DNA of 64,000 bases from Pseudomonas sp. LB-090624 (lineage in GTDB: Bacteria; Pseudomonadota; Gammaproteobacteria; Pseudomonadales; Pseudomonadaceae). Within the stretch, counting starts at the first letter, position 1; each line of letters starts with the position of its first letter. Shown here piece after piece: positions 35,955 through 45,353 of this stretch. A program made the translations under genes and the position numbers. The DNA lies in assembly GCF_003205205.1 (NCBI RefSeq), contig NZ_QJRL01000006.1, positions 1 to 64,000 on the forward strand, read 5' to 3'. The notes below the pieces were generated by a model. The model had not been told where the DNA came from and did no database searches. It saw nothing but the letters and a program-made list of their open reading frames with translations.

Positions 35955-38360
35955 CTAGAAGCCGACTGTCGCCGACAGCAGATAGGTTCGCGGCGTGGAC
36001 AGGGTCAACCCCGGCTCGCTGTCATCCGATGCCCCCGCCGAGCTCCAGTAGCGGTCATCCAGCACGTTCTCGACACTGGCGCGCAAGGTCACCTCGGTTG
36101 CATCCACCTTGAACGCATAACGCGCGCCCACGTCATAGCGTTCCCAGCCATCGATCTGCTTGCTGTTGTTCTGGTCCAGGTACTGCGAGCTGGAATGAAT
36201 GCCGCGCGCCGTCAGGGTCAGGCCGTTCACCCCGGGCACGTCCCACTCGGCACCGAGGTTGACGTTGTACTCAGGCGTGGCCGGCGCACGGTTGCCATCG
36301 TACGCCCCGCCGACGGTGTCGGTCAGTTCGCTGTCGATGTACATCACCCCACCCAGTACTCGCAGGCCCTGCACGGGCTCACCGAACACACTCAGCTCGA
36401 TGCCACGGTTGTCACGCTTGCCATTGGCGCCGAACACCCGCGTGGTGGGGTTGGTCTCGTAGGCCGGCTGGCGAATGCGGAAGGCACTGGCAGTGAATGC
36501 CAGCCGGCCAAAGTCGTACTTGGCCCCTACTTCGACCTGTCGACTGATGAACGGTGGGAAGATCTGGTCTTCGTTGATCGAGGTCGAGGGGGCGATCTTG
36601 CCTTGGCTCAGGCCTTCCATGTAGTTGGCGTACACCGACAGCTGGTCGGTGACCTTGAGCAGCACACCGCCCGAGGGCGACACCTTTTCTTCGTCGTAGG
36701 CCGTGGCGCCCTTGATCCCGTCACTCCAGTCATCCACCTGTACCCGCTGCCAGCGCGCGCCCAGGGTCAGCAGCAAACGGTCGTCGAAAAAGCCCAGCGT
36801 GTCGGCCAGGGCTACCCCCGAGAAACGGTTTTCCGTGTACACCTCGGGGTCGATGCGGGTGGGCGTGCCCGGCGTCGGTGTGGCCACCGGGTTGTACAGG
36901 TTGCTGGGCGCCGAGGCATAGCGCGCACCGCCGTTGGTGAAATCCATGTAGAAGTAGCTGGCGGCCAGGTTCAGTTCGTGGCTGACCGGCCCGGTATGGA
37001 ACCAGTTGCGCAGGCCGGCCATGGCGGTGCGTACCGACTCGTCCCGCGTGAAGTCGCGTGGCTGCACGGTGAAGTCGCCAGCATCATTGGTGATCGACAC
37101 GTTGTGGCGCAGGAAGTCATGGTTGCTCTTGCGCGCGCCGACCGCGCCATAGGCCAGCAACGACTCGCTGATGTCGTACTCGGCATGCAGCGCGCCAAAG
37201 GTGTCGTTGGTGCGTGCCTTGCTCCAGGCCTGGGCATAGTTCCGGCGTACCTCGCTGGCATCCGGTACCCGGGCATTGGCGCCGACCAGCACGCGCTCCT
37301 GCGGCGCATCGGTGTTGCGCTCGGTGTGCCCCAGGTCTGCCGACAGGCGCAGGCGCTCGCCGCGAAAATCCAGGCCCAGCACGGCCATTTCACGCTCGAC
37401 GCTTTGATGATCCCATTCGGTATCACCTGACTGCTTCACGCCGTTGAAGCGCACGCCGAACTGGTCGCCCTCGCCAAAGCGGCGCCCGATATCCACGGCG
37501 CCGCCGGTCTGGCTGCCGGAGGCATAACTGCCGGTGAACTCGGTAAGCGGCGTGTCGCCTGCGCGCTTTGGCTGCACATTGATGCCACCGCCCACGCTGC
37601 CACGCGGCGAAATACCGTTGATCAACTGGCTGGGGCCTTTGATGATGTCGACCCGATCGGCCATTTCCATGTCGATGGAATAGGTCGGCAAGATGCCGTA
37701 CAGGCCGTTGTAGGCCACATCGCTGTTGAACAGGCTGAAGCCGCGGAGGGTGAATTGCTCGAAACGCCCGCCGGCCGGGTTGGTGGCGCGTACCGACGGG
37801 TCACTGGCAATCAGCTCGCCCAAGGTGCGCGCCTGCTGATTCTTTACCAGCTCGCTGGTATAGCTGGTGATGCTGAATGGCGTTTCCATGAAGTCACGAG
37901 AGCCGAGCAGACCTTGCGCCCCTTGGCGTGCCGCCTGGCCGCCCGCATAAGGTTGCGACTCGCCGCTGGTCGCCAGGCCGCCAACAATACTGGTTGGAGC
38001 GATTTCCAGCGCCTCGCCCGCCTGGGGCGCAGGCACCAGTGTGAAGGCACGCTCACTCACCGGCAGCAACTGCAGGCCGCTGCCGCGCAGCAGTTGGGCG
38101 AAGCCTTCGTCGATACTGTAGTTGCCAGACAGGCCGTTGCTTTGCCGGCCTTGCACCAGTGCCGGGTCCAGTGAAAGGCTCACGCCCGCCTGATCGGCGA
38201 AGTGGGTCAGTACGGCCCCAAGGCTGGCTGGCGCTACCTGATAGGTGCGGCGGACGGGTTCATCGGCCCAGGCCGGTGAACACATCAACAGGCTCATGGC
38301 GAACAACGGATGCGCGGCACGCGCCAGTGGGCGCAGGCGGCAAGACTTTACTGCAGGCAT
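35955..38360 (-). CDS. TonB-dependent siderophore receptor with signalling domain (FecA/FpvA type)
   Basis: An 801-residue outer-membrane receptor. The signal peptide is about 1-32. An N-terminal STN signalling domain follows (about 45-110; VAPASLGAVLTHFADQAGVS), then a TonB-box-like segment, the plug (about 150-270; ETPFSITSYTSELVKNQQ) and a 22-strand barrel ending in Phe (YLLSATVGF). The extra STN domain means that it signals to the FecR-like protein encoded just upstream. Ferric-siderophore specificity is unknown, though the plug fits the ferrichrome/pyoverdine receptor group. It is separated from fecR by 66 bp. Confidence 0.92.
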   Translation of the reverse strand: MPAVKSCRLRPLARAAHPLFAMSLLMCSPAWADEPVRRTYQVAPASLGAVLTHFADQAGVSLSLDPALVQGRQSNGLSGNYSIDEGFAQLLRGSGLQLLPVSERAFTLVPAPQAGEALEIAPTSIVGGLATSGESQPYAGGQAARQGAQGLLGSRDFMETPFSITSYTSELVKNQQARTLGELIASDPSVRATNPAGGRFEQFTLRGFSLFNSDVAYNGLYGILPTYSIDMEMADRVDIIKGPSQLINGISPRGSVGGGINVQPKRAGDTPLTEFTGSYASGSQTGGAVDIGRRFGEGDQFGVRFNGVKQSGDTEWDHQSVEREMAVLGLDFRGERLRLSADLGHTERNTDAPQERVLVGANARVPDASEVRRNYAQAWSKARTNDTFGALHAEYDISESLLAYGAVGARKSNHDFLRHNVSITNDAGDFTVQPRDFTRDESVRTAMAGLRNWFHTGPVSHELNLAASYFYMDFTNGGARYASAPSNLYNPVATPTPGTPTRIDPEVYTENRFSGVALADTLGFFDDRLLLTLGARWQRVQVDDWSDGIKGATAYDEEKVSPSGGVLLKVTDQLSVYANYMEGLSQGKIAPSTSINEDQIFPPFISRQVEVGAKYDFGRLAFTASAFRIRQPAYETNPTTRVFGANGKRDNRGIELSVFGEPVQGLRVLGGVMYIDSELTDTVGGAYDGNRAPATPEYNVNLGAEWDVPGVNGLTLTARGIHSSSQYLDQNNSKQIDGWERYDVGARYAFKVDATEVTLRASVENVLDDRYWSSAGASDDSEPGLTLSTPRTYLLSATVGF

Positions 38361-38426
38361 TGAACAAGGCTCCCCTTTATTTTCTCCTACCGGTAATGAC
38401 CGGCGAGTGAAAAAAAGGGGACAGCC

Positions 38427-39371
38427 TTACGCACGATTTTCTCGCGCAGACAGGGTGACCCAATAACGTGTGCGTGACTGCACCTGCAACGGCAGGCTGG
38501 CAGCAAGCAAGGCCAGCACCCGGTCGGTATCGTCCAGGCGGAAGGTGCCGGTCACGCGCAGGCGCTCAAGCGCTGGCGCCCAGCGCAAAAGCCCGGGGCG
38601 GTACCTGCGCAGTTCCTGCAGCAACTCGCCCAGCGGGCGGTCGTCCAGCCGCAGCACGCCTTCGCGCCAGCCTAGCGGCCAGGTGTCGAACGGTCTCGCA
38701 GGGCCGACGCCCACCGCCTGCAGGCTGGCCTGCTGCCCGGCCTGCAGCAGCACCGTCGAGGCCCGCAACGGCTGTAGGCGGGCCGCACCGTTGAGCACCG
38801 ACACCTGGCAGGCATCATCGGACAGACGCAGACAGGCTTCCCCGTCACTGAGCACCACCTGGCCGTAAGGCACCTGCAAGGCCAGGCTCAAGTCAGCGGG
38901 CACCTTGACCGCCACTTCGCCCCGCAGCAGTGTCAGGCGGCGGGCGCCCAGGTCAATATTCACGGCACTGTCGGTGTTCAACTGCACGAAAGTACCGTCG
39001 CTCAGCAGCACCTGCCGTCGCTCCCCTACCGACGTGCGCAGGTCGGCAGCCCAGGCATCCAGCGGCAGTTCCCGGCTCACCAGCCATGCTGCGGGCAATA
39101 GCGCCGCCACGCCCAGGGCCTGTTTGAGCAACGCACGGCGGCCAGCATCCGGGCGGTCCAGGGTGGCCATCGCCAACGCCCCGGGCAACCCGGAAAAACG
39201 CGCACGCAACGCCGCTGCCTTTTGCCAGGCGTCTTCGTGCAGGCTGTTGCTGGCACGCCATTGCGCCAGGCGCCGCAAGTCTGTCTCACTGGCGTCGCCA
39301 GAATCCAGCAACGCCAGCCAACGGGCGGCAGCACGCACCGCCTCGCGGGTTTCGGGAGCATGCTGGGTCAC
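38427..39371 (-). CDS. FecR-family anti-sigma/signal-transducing membrane protein
   Basis: A 314-residue inner-membrane sensor passing the receptor signal to the ECF sigma factor. The cytoplasmic N-terminus is EAVRAAARWLALLDSGDASE, a membrane segment lies near 80-97 (LLKQALGVAALLPAAWLV), and the periplasmic FecR domain includes LLSDGTFVQLNTDSAVNID. I chose GTG 39371, overlapping the sigma-factor stop as GTGA; the in-frame sequence further upstream lies inside the sigma gene. Confidence 0.9.
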   Translation of the reverse strand: MTQHAPETREAVRAAARWLALLDSGDASETDLRRLAQWRASNSLHEDAWQKAAALRARFSGLPGALAMATLDRPDAGRRALLKQALGVAALLPAAWLVSRELPLDAWAADLRTSVGERRQVLLSDGTFVQLNTDSAVNIDLGARRLTLLRGEVAVKVPADLSLALQVPYGQVVLSDGEACLRLSDDACQVSVLNGAARLQPLRASTVLLQAGQQASLQAVGVGPARPFDTWPLGWREGVLRLDDRPLGELLQELRRYRPGLLRWAPALERLRVTGTFRLDDTDRVLALLAASLPLQVQSRTRYWVTLSARENRA

Positions 39372-39880
39372 TGCAGGTCGGCCAGCAGGCAATGCTCGTA
39401 GGCCTGCGCCATGTAGCGCTTGACCGAGCGCTCGCAAACGCCCAGGCGCTTGCCGATTTCGGCGTAGCCCAGGCCTTCCAGCTGGCTCCAGAGAAAGGCC
39501 TTGCGTACCGGCGCCTTCAGGCCGTCGAGCAGTTCATCCAGTGCTTGCAGGGTTTCCAGCACTATCCAGCGTTGCTCTGGCGAGGGCACATGCTGTTCGG
39601 GCAGTTGCACGATGGCATCTAGGTAGGCCTGCTCAAGGCTGCGGCGCTGATGGAAGTTGCTGAGCAGGCGCTTACCCACGGTCAGCAGGTAGGCGCGTGG
39701 TTCGCGAATGTCTGCCAGCGGCTGGGCACTGGCCAGCACGCGCAGGAACGTATCCTGGCTGAGGTCGGCGGCATCCCAGGCATTGCCCATGCGCCGGCGC
39801 AGCCAGCTCTCCAGCCAGCTACGATGCTCCCGGTACAGGGCAGGCAGACTAGGCTCCGGTGGCGGCGCGGCATCGATCAT
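39368..39880 (-). CDS. ECF sigma factor, FecI (iron-starvation) type
   Basis: A 170-residue RNA polymerase sigma factor. Region 2 is AWDAADLSQDTFLRVLAS and PRAYLLTVGKRLL; region 4 is AFLWSQLEGLGYAEIGKRLG with SVKRYMAQAYEHCL. It is the first gene of the sigma-FecR-receptor set, and a Fur-box-like palindrome lies 20 bp before its ATG. By family precedent it is repressed by Fur under iron sufficiency and activated by the ferric-siderophore signal. Confidence 0.92.
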   Translation of the reverse strand: MIDAAPPPEPSLPALYREHRSWLESWLRRRMGNAWDAADLSQDTFLRVLASAQPLADIREPRAYLLTVGKRLLSNFHQRRSLEQAYLDAIVQLPEQHVPSPEQRWIVLETLQALDELLDGLKAPVRKAFLWSQLEGLGYAEIGKRLGVCERSVKRYMAQAYEHCLLADLQ

Positions 39881-39900
39881 GGGGAAGGCCCTGCGGCGGC

Positions 39901-39925
39901 GTAAATAGGATTAATTCTAATTTAC
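39901..39925 (-). promoter_or_regulatory. Fur-box-like palindrome before the ECF sigma gene
   Basis: On the minus strand the 25-bp site begins GTAAATTAGAATTAATCC and ends TATTTAC; the outer six bases on each side pair perfectly and the core resembles the Pseudomonas Fur box AAATGAGAAT-TATTCTCATTT. It lies 20 bp upstream of the sigma start codon, consistent with Fur repression. Binding is inferred. Confidence 0.65.
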
Positions 39926-39958
39926 ATCGCGCCACAGAACCAAGCGGTTTGTTACCGG

Positions 39959-41596
39959 TCAGGCAATTGCCGCGTCCACCAACACCTGGGCTTCCTGCAC
40001 CAGGCGCTGCAGGTGCGCCTCGTCGATGAAGCTTTCCGCGTAGATCTTGTAGATGTCTTCGGTGCCCGACGGGCGCGCGGCGAACCAGCCGTTGGCGGTC
40101 ATCACTTTCAGGCCGCCAATGGCCTGCCCGTTGCCTGGGGCGTGGCTGAGAATCTGCACGATCGGCTCACCGGCCAGTTCGGTCGATTTCACCTGCTCCG
40201 GCGCCAGCTTGCTCAACAGGGCCTTTTGCCGGGCGTCGGCCTTGGCCTCGACACGGGTGGCGAACGGCTTGCCCAGCGCTTCGGTCAGGTCGGCGTAGGC
40301 CTGGCTCGGGTTGCGCCCGGTGCGGGCGGTCATTTCGGCGGCAAGCAAGGCCGGGATCAGCCCGTCCTTGTCGGTAGCCCACACCGAGCCATCGCGGCGC
40401 AAGAACGAAGCACCCGCACTTTCCTCGCCACCAAAGCCCAGCGAACCATCGAACAGGCCCTGGGCGAAGAACTTGAAGCCAACCGGCACTTCGTACAACT
40501 CGCGGCCCAGGCGCTGGGTAACGCGGTCGATCAGGCCACTGGAAACCACGGTTTTGCCCACGGCGGCGTCGCTGCGCCATTGCGGGCGGTGGCGATACAG
40601 GTAGTCGATGGCAACGGCCAGGTAGTTGTTCGGCTGCAACAGGCCGTCGGCGGTCACGATGCCATGGCGGTCGTGGTCAGGGTCGCAGGCAAAGGCCACG
40701 TCGAAGCGCTCGCGCAGGCCGATCAGGCCCTGCATGGCGTACGGCGAGGACGGGTCCATGCGGATCTGGCCGTCCCAGTCGACGGTCATGAAGCGGAAGG
40801 TTGGGTCGACCTCGGTGTTCACCACTTCCAGGTCGAGCTGGTAGTGCTGGGCAATCGCCGACCAGTAGCGCACCCCTGCCCCACCCAGCGGGTCAACGCC
40901 CAGGCGCAACTTGGCATTACGGATGACGTCGAAGTCGATGACGTTCTCCAGGTCGGCCACATAGTTGCTCAGGTAGTCATGGCGCTGGGTGGTGGCTGCC
41001 TGCAGCGCCTGGGCATGGTCCATGCGCTTCACGCCCGCCAGGTTTGCCGCCAGCAGCTCGTTGGCCTTGGCCTCGATCCACTTGGTGACGTCGCTGTCGG
41101 CCGGGCCGCCATTGGGCGGGTTGTACTTGAAACCACCGCTTTGCGGCGGGTTGTGCGACGGGGTGATGACGATACCGTCGGCCAGGCCTTGGGCGCGGTC
41201 ACGGTTGTGGCAGAGGATGGCGTGCGACACGGCCGGCGTTGGCGTGTACTCGTCATCTTTGGACAGCATCACCTGCACGCCGTTGGCGGCCAACACTTCC
41301 AGGGCGCTGGCAGTGGCCGGTGCCGACAGGGCATGGGTGTCGGCGCCAATGAACAGTGGGCCATCGATGCCCTTCTCCTGGCGGTACAGGCAAATGGCCT
41401 GGGTAATGGCCAGGACGTGGTACTCGTTGAAGCTCAACTCAAGTGAAGTGCCCCGGTGCCCCGAGGTGCCGAAGGCCACCCGCTGGGCCGCCACGGCAGC
41501 GTCGGGGCGGCCGGTGTAGTAGGCGGTGAGCAGCCGGGGAATATCAACCAGCACGCTGGCCGGAGCCGGCTTGCCTGCCAAAGGACTGAGCGTCAT
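39959..41596 (-). CDS. pgm: Phosphoglucomutase (alpha-D-glucose phosphate-specific)
   Basis: A 545-residue cytosolic enzyme interconverting glucose 1-phosphate and glucose 6-phosphate. The phosphoserine loop is [13 protein letters not shown] (Ser147), the metal loop is [10 protein letters not shown], the sugar-specificity loop is FGGEESAG, and the phosphate site is [14 protein letters not shown]. Length equals E. coli Pgm (546). It stands alone; the iron-sigma gene downstream has its own Fur-controlled promoter. Confidence 0.96.
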   Translation of the reverse strand: MTLSPLAGKPAPASVLVDIPRLLTAYYTGRPDAAVAAQRVAFGTSGHRGTSLELSFNEYHVLAITQAICLYRQEKGIDGPLFIGADTHALSAPATASALEVLAANGVQVMLSKDDEYTPTPAVSHAILCHNRDRAQGLADGIVITPSHNPPQSGGFKYNPPNGGPADSDVTKWIEAKANELLAANLAGVKRMDHAQALQAATTQRHDYLSNYVADLENVIDFDVIRNAKLRLGVDPLGGAGVRYWSAIAQHYQLDLEVVNTEVDPTFRFMTVDWDGQIRMDPSSPYAMQGLIGLRERFDVAFACDPDHDRHGIVTADGLLQPNNYLAVAIDYLYRHRPQWRSDAAVGKTVVSSGLIDRVTQRLGRELYEVPVGFKFFAQGLFDGSLGFGGEESAGASFLRRDGSVWATDKDGLIPALLAAEMTARTGRNPSQAYADLTEALGKPFATRVEAKADARQKALLSKLAPEQVKSTELAGEPIVQILSHAPGNGQAIGGLKVMTANGWFAARPSGTEDIYKIYAESFIDEAHLQRLVQEAQVLVDAAIA

Positions 41597-41827
41597 GCAA
41601 AAACCTCGAGTTCAACGGATGTTGGTATTTGAGCATGCAGTGTACTGAGAGTTGCAATGCCGTGCGATGGGCGACCTCAAAGAAAACAGCAGGTAACGCG
41701 CCCGTTTCCTGGGAGCGGACTGCCGTCGCCCGAGGGCCGCAAGGGCGATCCCACAAACACCCTTTGAACCAGTACTCAGGCGGCAACGGTCTAGAGTAGA
41801 AGCCACACCCACAGTAAATGAGGCCCC

Positions 41828-42475
41828 ATGGCTTTCCACCGCCTGACCCGAACCCACCCCCGCCTTAGCCTGGCCGCGGCCGTTGGCCTTCTCGGCGCCT
41901 GGCTGATCCCCGCCGGTGACACCGTGCAGCACATCCTCGCTGGCTGGAACCTTGGCGTGTGGCTGTACCTGCTGCTGGTACTCTACCTGACCTGTACCGC
42001 CAGGCCGGAAAAGGTCCGCAAGGTTGCCCGCGTCGAAGACGAAAACGCAGGCATCGTCCTGCTCACCGTGTGCATCGCCGCCATCGCCAGTCTCGCGGCA
42101 GTCACCCTGCAGCTGGTGTCGAGCCGTGGCCTGCAAGGCAGCGCGCTGGCACTGCATTACCTCTACACCGGCCTGACCGTGGCTGGCTCGTGGCTGCTGA
42201 TCGGCTGCATTTTCAGCCTGCACTACGCCCGGCTGTTCTACACCGGGCAAAACCACGAACCACCGCTGCGCTTCGCCGATGGCCAACGCAACCCGGATTA
42301 CTGGGACTTTCACTATTTTTCGTTCACCATCAGCGTGGCCGTGCAAACGTCCGATGTGGGCGTTGCCGGGCGGGGGTTGCGGCGCGTGGTGCTGGCGCAT
42401 TCACTGGTGGGGTTTGTGTTCAACACGGCGATTTTGGGTTTTACCATCAATATCGCCGCTGGCTTGCTGGGCTGA
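41828..42475 (+). CDS. DUF1345 membrane protein
   Basis: A 215-residue integral membrane protein of about five helices in the DUF1345 family. The conserved segment is [21 protein letters not shown], ahead of a helix with [18 protein letters not shown]. The function of the family is unknown to me. It diverges from pgm across about 230 bp. That gap contains a degenerate REP-like stretch (GGGAGCGGACTGCC...GGGCGATCCCAC near 41710-41755). Confidence 0.85.
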   Translation: MAFHRLTRTHPRLSLAAAVGLLGAWLIPAGDTVQHILAGWNLGVWLYLLLVLYLTCTARPEKVRKVARVEDENAGIVLLTVCIAAIASLAAVTLQLVSSRGLQGSALALHYLYTGLTVAGSWLLIGCIFSLHYARLFYTGQNHEPPLRFADGQRNPDYWDFHYFSFTISVAVQTSDVGVAGRGLRRVVLAHSLVGFVFNTAILGFTINIAAGLLG

Positions 42476-42749
42476 GTGCGCCGTTCGTCTGAAAACGCTG
42501 GGCGTGGAGCGTCGGTGAAATCGGTAAAAACACCGGATCCAAGGGGGCATTCCGGCCGGGAAAACGTTTGCCATGCGGGCCCTTGAAAACCTGCAGCCGC
42601 GACAATCATGTGACGCTAGTCATGCATTAGCACATTTGTCGTATTTGCAGCCGAGAATGGCGCGTGCCAGGTGCTATGTTTACCTTCCCAGCGGCCGCAT
42701 CGATGTGGCCACGCGCTCACCACGTCCAGGCATGGACAAGGAGGCTGGC

Positions 42750-43010
42750 ATGAACAAGATGACGTTCCCCAACGCCTGCCAGGTGATGCGCTGGCATTTC
42801 CACCCGCTGGGGTTCGAGGCCAGCATGGATGCGCCACGCAGCATGGTTGCGCGGCTGTTCGATCGTGCCACCGGTGAAACCGTGCTGGCCATTGCCGGCA
42901 TTCCCTGCGCGGCAATCATGGCCGCCGCCGATGTAGAGCGCATCATCGAGGCCGTCGAGACGGAGATGGATGCGTTCATACCCGCCTTCACCTTGCGTGA
43001 CGCTGTTTAA
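42750..43010 (+). CDS. DUF1652 small protein
   Basis: An 86-residue protein of the Pseudomonas-typical DUF1652 family (HFHPLGFEASMDAPRSMVAR, AGIPCAAIMAAADVERIIEA). The role is unknown. ATG 42750 follows AAGGAGG at seven bases, which decides against ATG 42732. Its stop overlaps the convergent c-di-GMP gene by 4 bp. The 274 bp before it carry no other gene. Confidence 0.85.
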   Translation: MNKMTFPNACQVMRWHFHPLGFEASMDAPRSMVARLFDRATGETVLAIAGIPCAAIMAAADVERIIEAVETEMDAFIPAFTLRDAV

Positions 43011-45097
43011 CCCGTAGCCCTGCTTTCCTGGCCAATCGCCTGCAACTTGCCCATGAACTGCTCGGGGGGTACTGGCTGGCCCAACAGGTAGCCCTGCAGC
43101 GAATCACAGCCCAGTCGGGTCAGGAAATCTTGCTGCCGGTCGGTCTCTACCCCTTCGGCAACGATGCGCAGGCCCAGCGCCTGGCCCAGCGCGACAATCG
43201 CCGAGACGATCGCCGCATCGTCGCTGTCGTGCTCCAGGTCGCGCACGAAGCCACGGTCGATCTTCAATTCGTTGGCCGGCAGGCGCTTGAGGTACATCAG
43301 GCTGGAATAGCCGGTACCAAAGTCATCGATGGACAGGTCCACGCCCATGTCGGACAAGCGCTGCAAGACGGTCAGGCTGGCATCCGCGTCGTGCATGGCG
43401 GTGGTTTCGGTGATTTCCAGGGTCAGGCAGTTGGCTGGCAGGCCGTTCTGCTGCAGGGCCCGGGCGACGCTCTCGACCAGCCCGGCGTGGCAGAACTGGA
43501 TCGCCGAGAGGTTCACCGCCATGCGCCAGCCATGATGCCCCTGGTCCAGCCACTGGCGCATCTGCCGGCAGGCTTCATCGAGCACCCACTCACCGATAGG
43601 GATGATCAGGCCGGTCTTTTCTGCCAAACCGATAAAGCGGTCGGGCAGCAGCAGGCCCTGCTGCGGGTGCTCCCAGCGCAGCAGCGCCTCGGCCCCGATC
43701 GGCTGGCAGGCCTGGGCGTCGAACTTGGGCTGGTAGTGCAGGCGGAACTGGCGATGCTCCAGGGCCTGACGCAAATCCTGCAAGAGTTGCAATTGCTGGC
43801 GGGCGTTGCTGTTCATCGACACGTCGAAGAAGCTGTAACCGTTCTTGCCGGCGCTCTTGGCGTGGTACATGGCGGCGTCGGCATTGCGCAGCAGTTCATG
43901 CTGGTCCTGGCCATTGCCCGGGTACAGGACGATGCCCAGGCTCGCCGACAGTTGCAGGTCATGCTCGGCCACGCGGAATGGGCGCGACACCAGGTTGACC
44001 TGCTTGACCGCCACGTCCATGGCATCGTCCGGTTCCTGCAGCTCTACCAGCAGCACGAACTCGTCGCCACCGATGCGCGCCAGGGTGTCCTGGCTGTGCA
44101 GGTGGCCGCGCAGGCGCGCCGCCACGGCCTTCAGCAGCAAATCGCCGATGTGGTGGCCAAAGGCATCGTTGACCGGCTTGAAGCCGTCCAGGTCGATGAA
44201 CATCAGGGCAAAGCAGCCGCCCTGCTCCGCTACCTTGGCAATCGCCTGCTCGATACGGTCGGCCAGCAGGGTACGGTTGGGCAGGTCGGTGAGGGTATCG
44301 TGCAGGGCCAGCTGGGTGAGCTCCTGGTTGGCCAGGGTCAGCGAGCGGGCCAGCTCGGCAGTACGCGCTTCCAGGCGGGCGTCCAGCACCGAGGTCAGCA
44401 AGGCCGCCGCCAATACCGCCAGGGTGGTGATCAGCACCAGGTAAACCAGGCCGTCGCCTTGCAAGCCGCCCCCCACCAGCGCCCCACAGAAGCTGCCATC
44501 AGGGAAGTTCGCTGCCGCCATGCCGGTGTAATGCATGCCAACGATCGCAAAGCCCATCACCACCGCCGCCAGGCCCCGAATCTGCCGCACATAGGGGGTG
44601 TGCGCACGCAGGCGGAAGGCGATCCACAACGCCGCTGCCGAGGCCCCCACGGCGATCAGCAGCGAGGCGCCAAACAGCGTCGGGTCATAGTCGATGCCCG
44701 GCAGCATACGCAGCGCAGCCATACCGGTGTAATGCATGCACGCGATACCGGCGCCCATGATCAGCGCGCCAAACGCCAGCTGCAGCCCCGGCATGCTCGG
44801 CTGGCTGACCAGCCACAGGGCAAAGCCCGAAGACAGCACGGCAATCAGCAGGGAGAACGCGGTCAGGGCCAAGTCGTAGCCCAGGTCGATGGGCAGGCTG
44901 AAGGCGAGCATGCCGATGAAATGCATCGACCACACACCGATGCCCATGGCCAGCGCCCCGCCGCCCATCCACAGATAGGCAGCACGGCCCTTGGCCGTGG
45001 CGATGCGGCCGGTCAGGTCTAGGGCGGTGTAGGACGCCAGGATCGCCACGCACAGCGAGATCAGCACCAGCGAAAAGGAGTAGCTACCGGTCAGCAT
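43007..45097 (-). CDS. MHYT-GGDEF-EAL membrane cyclic-di-GMP enzyme (MucR/NbdA-like)
   Basis: A 696-residue protein. Seven N-terminal helices carry three MHYT-type motifs (WSMHFIGM; CMHYTGMAALRM; GMHYTGMAAANF), thought to bind a metal and sense a gas such as O2 or NO. Then come a GGDEF domain with intact RIGGDEFVLL (about 340) and an EAL domain with intact GAEALLRWEHP (about 470) and DDFGTGYSSL. Both catalytic motifs are preserved, so it could make and degrade c-di-GMP. The MHYT-GGDEF-EAL order matches P. aeruginosa MucR and NbdA. ATG 45097 starts the first helix. Confidence 0.92.
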   Translation of the reverse strand: MLTGSYSFSLVLISLCVAILASYTALDLTGRIATAKGRAAYLWMGGGALAMGIGVWSMHFIGMLAFSLPIDLGYDLALTAFSLLIAVLSSGFALWLVSQPSMPGLQLAFGALIMGAGIACMHYTGMAALRMLPGIDYDPTLFGASLLIAVGASAAALWIAFRLRAHTPYVRQIRGLAAVVMGFAIVGMHYTGMAAANFPDGSFCGALVGGGLQGDGLVYLVLITTLAVLAAALLTSVLDARLEARTAELARSLTLANQELTQLALHDTLTDLPNRTLLADRIEQAIAKVAEQGGCFALMFIDLDGFKPVNDAFGHHIGDLLLKAVAARLRGHLHSQDTLARIGGDEFVLLVELQEPDDAMDVAVKQVNLVSRPFRVAEHDLQLSASLGIVLYPGNGQDQHELLRNADAAMYHAKSAGKNGYSFFDVSMNSNARQQLQLLQDLRQALEHRQFRLHYQPKFDAQACQPIGAEALLRWEHPQQGLLLPDRFIGLAEKTGLIIPIGEWVLDEACRQMRQWLDQGHHGWRMAVNLSAIQFCHAGLVESVARALQQNGLPANCLTLEITETTAMHDADASLTVLQRLSDMGVDLSIDDFGTGYSSLMYLKRLPANELKIDRGFVRDLEHDSDDAAIVSAIVALGQALGLRIVAEGVETDRQQDFLTRLGCDSLQGYLLGQPVPPEQFMGKLQAIGQESRATG

Positions 45098-45353
45098 TGG
45101 GAGTACCAGCGTCGGGACAAGGGGGCCCGGAAAAGGCTGACGATTGTACTCAAGCGCAGGCGAAACGCACGGGGTTTTTGCGAATGGGAATGGATCCAAA
45201 GGAAAAACCCGATACGCTCCGTCAAGCACCGATGTGCAGCCCATCGCTGAAAAACCCGCTGCCACTGCCAGTGCGCCGCTGCAAAGGCCTGCGTTTGAGC
45301 GGCTGGAGCGGGTTTGCCGGCGATGCGGCCTGCAGGGTCAATACGAGGGCAGA

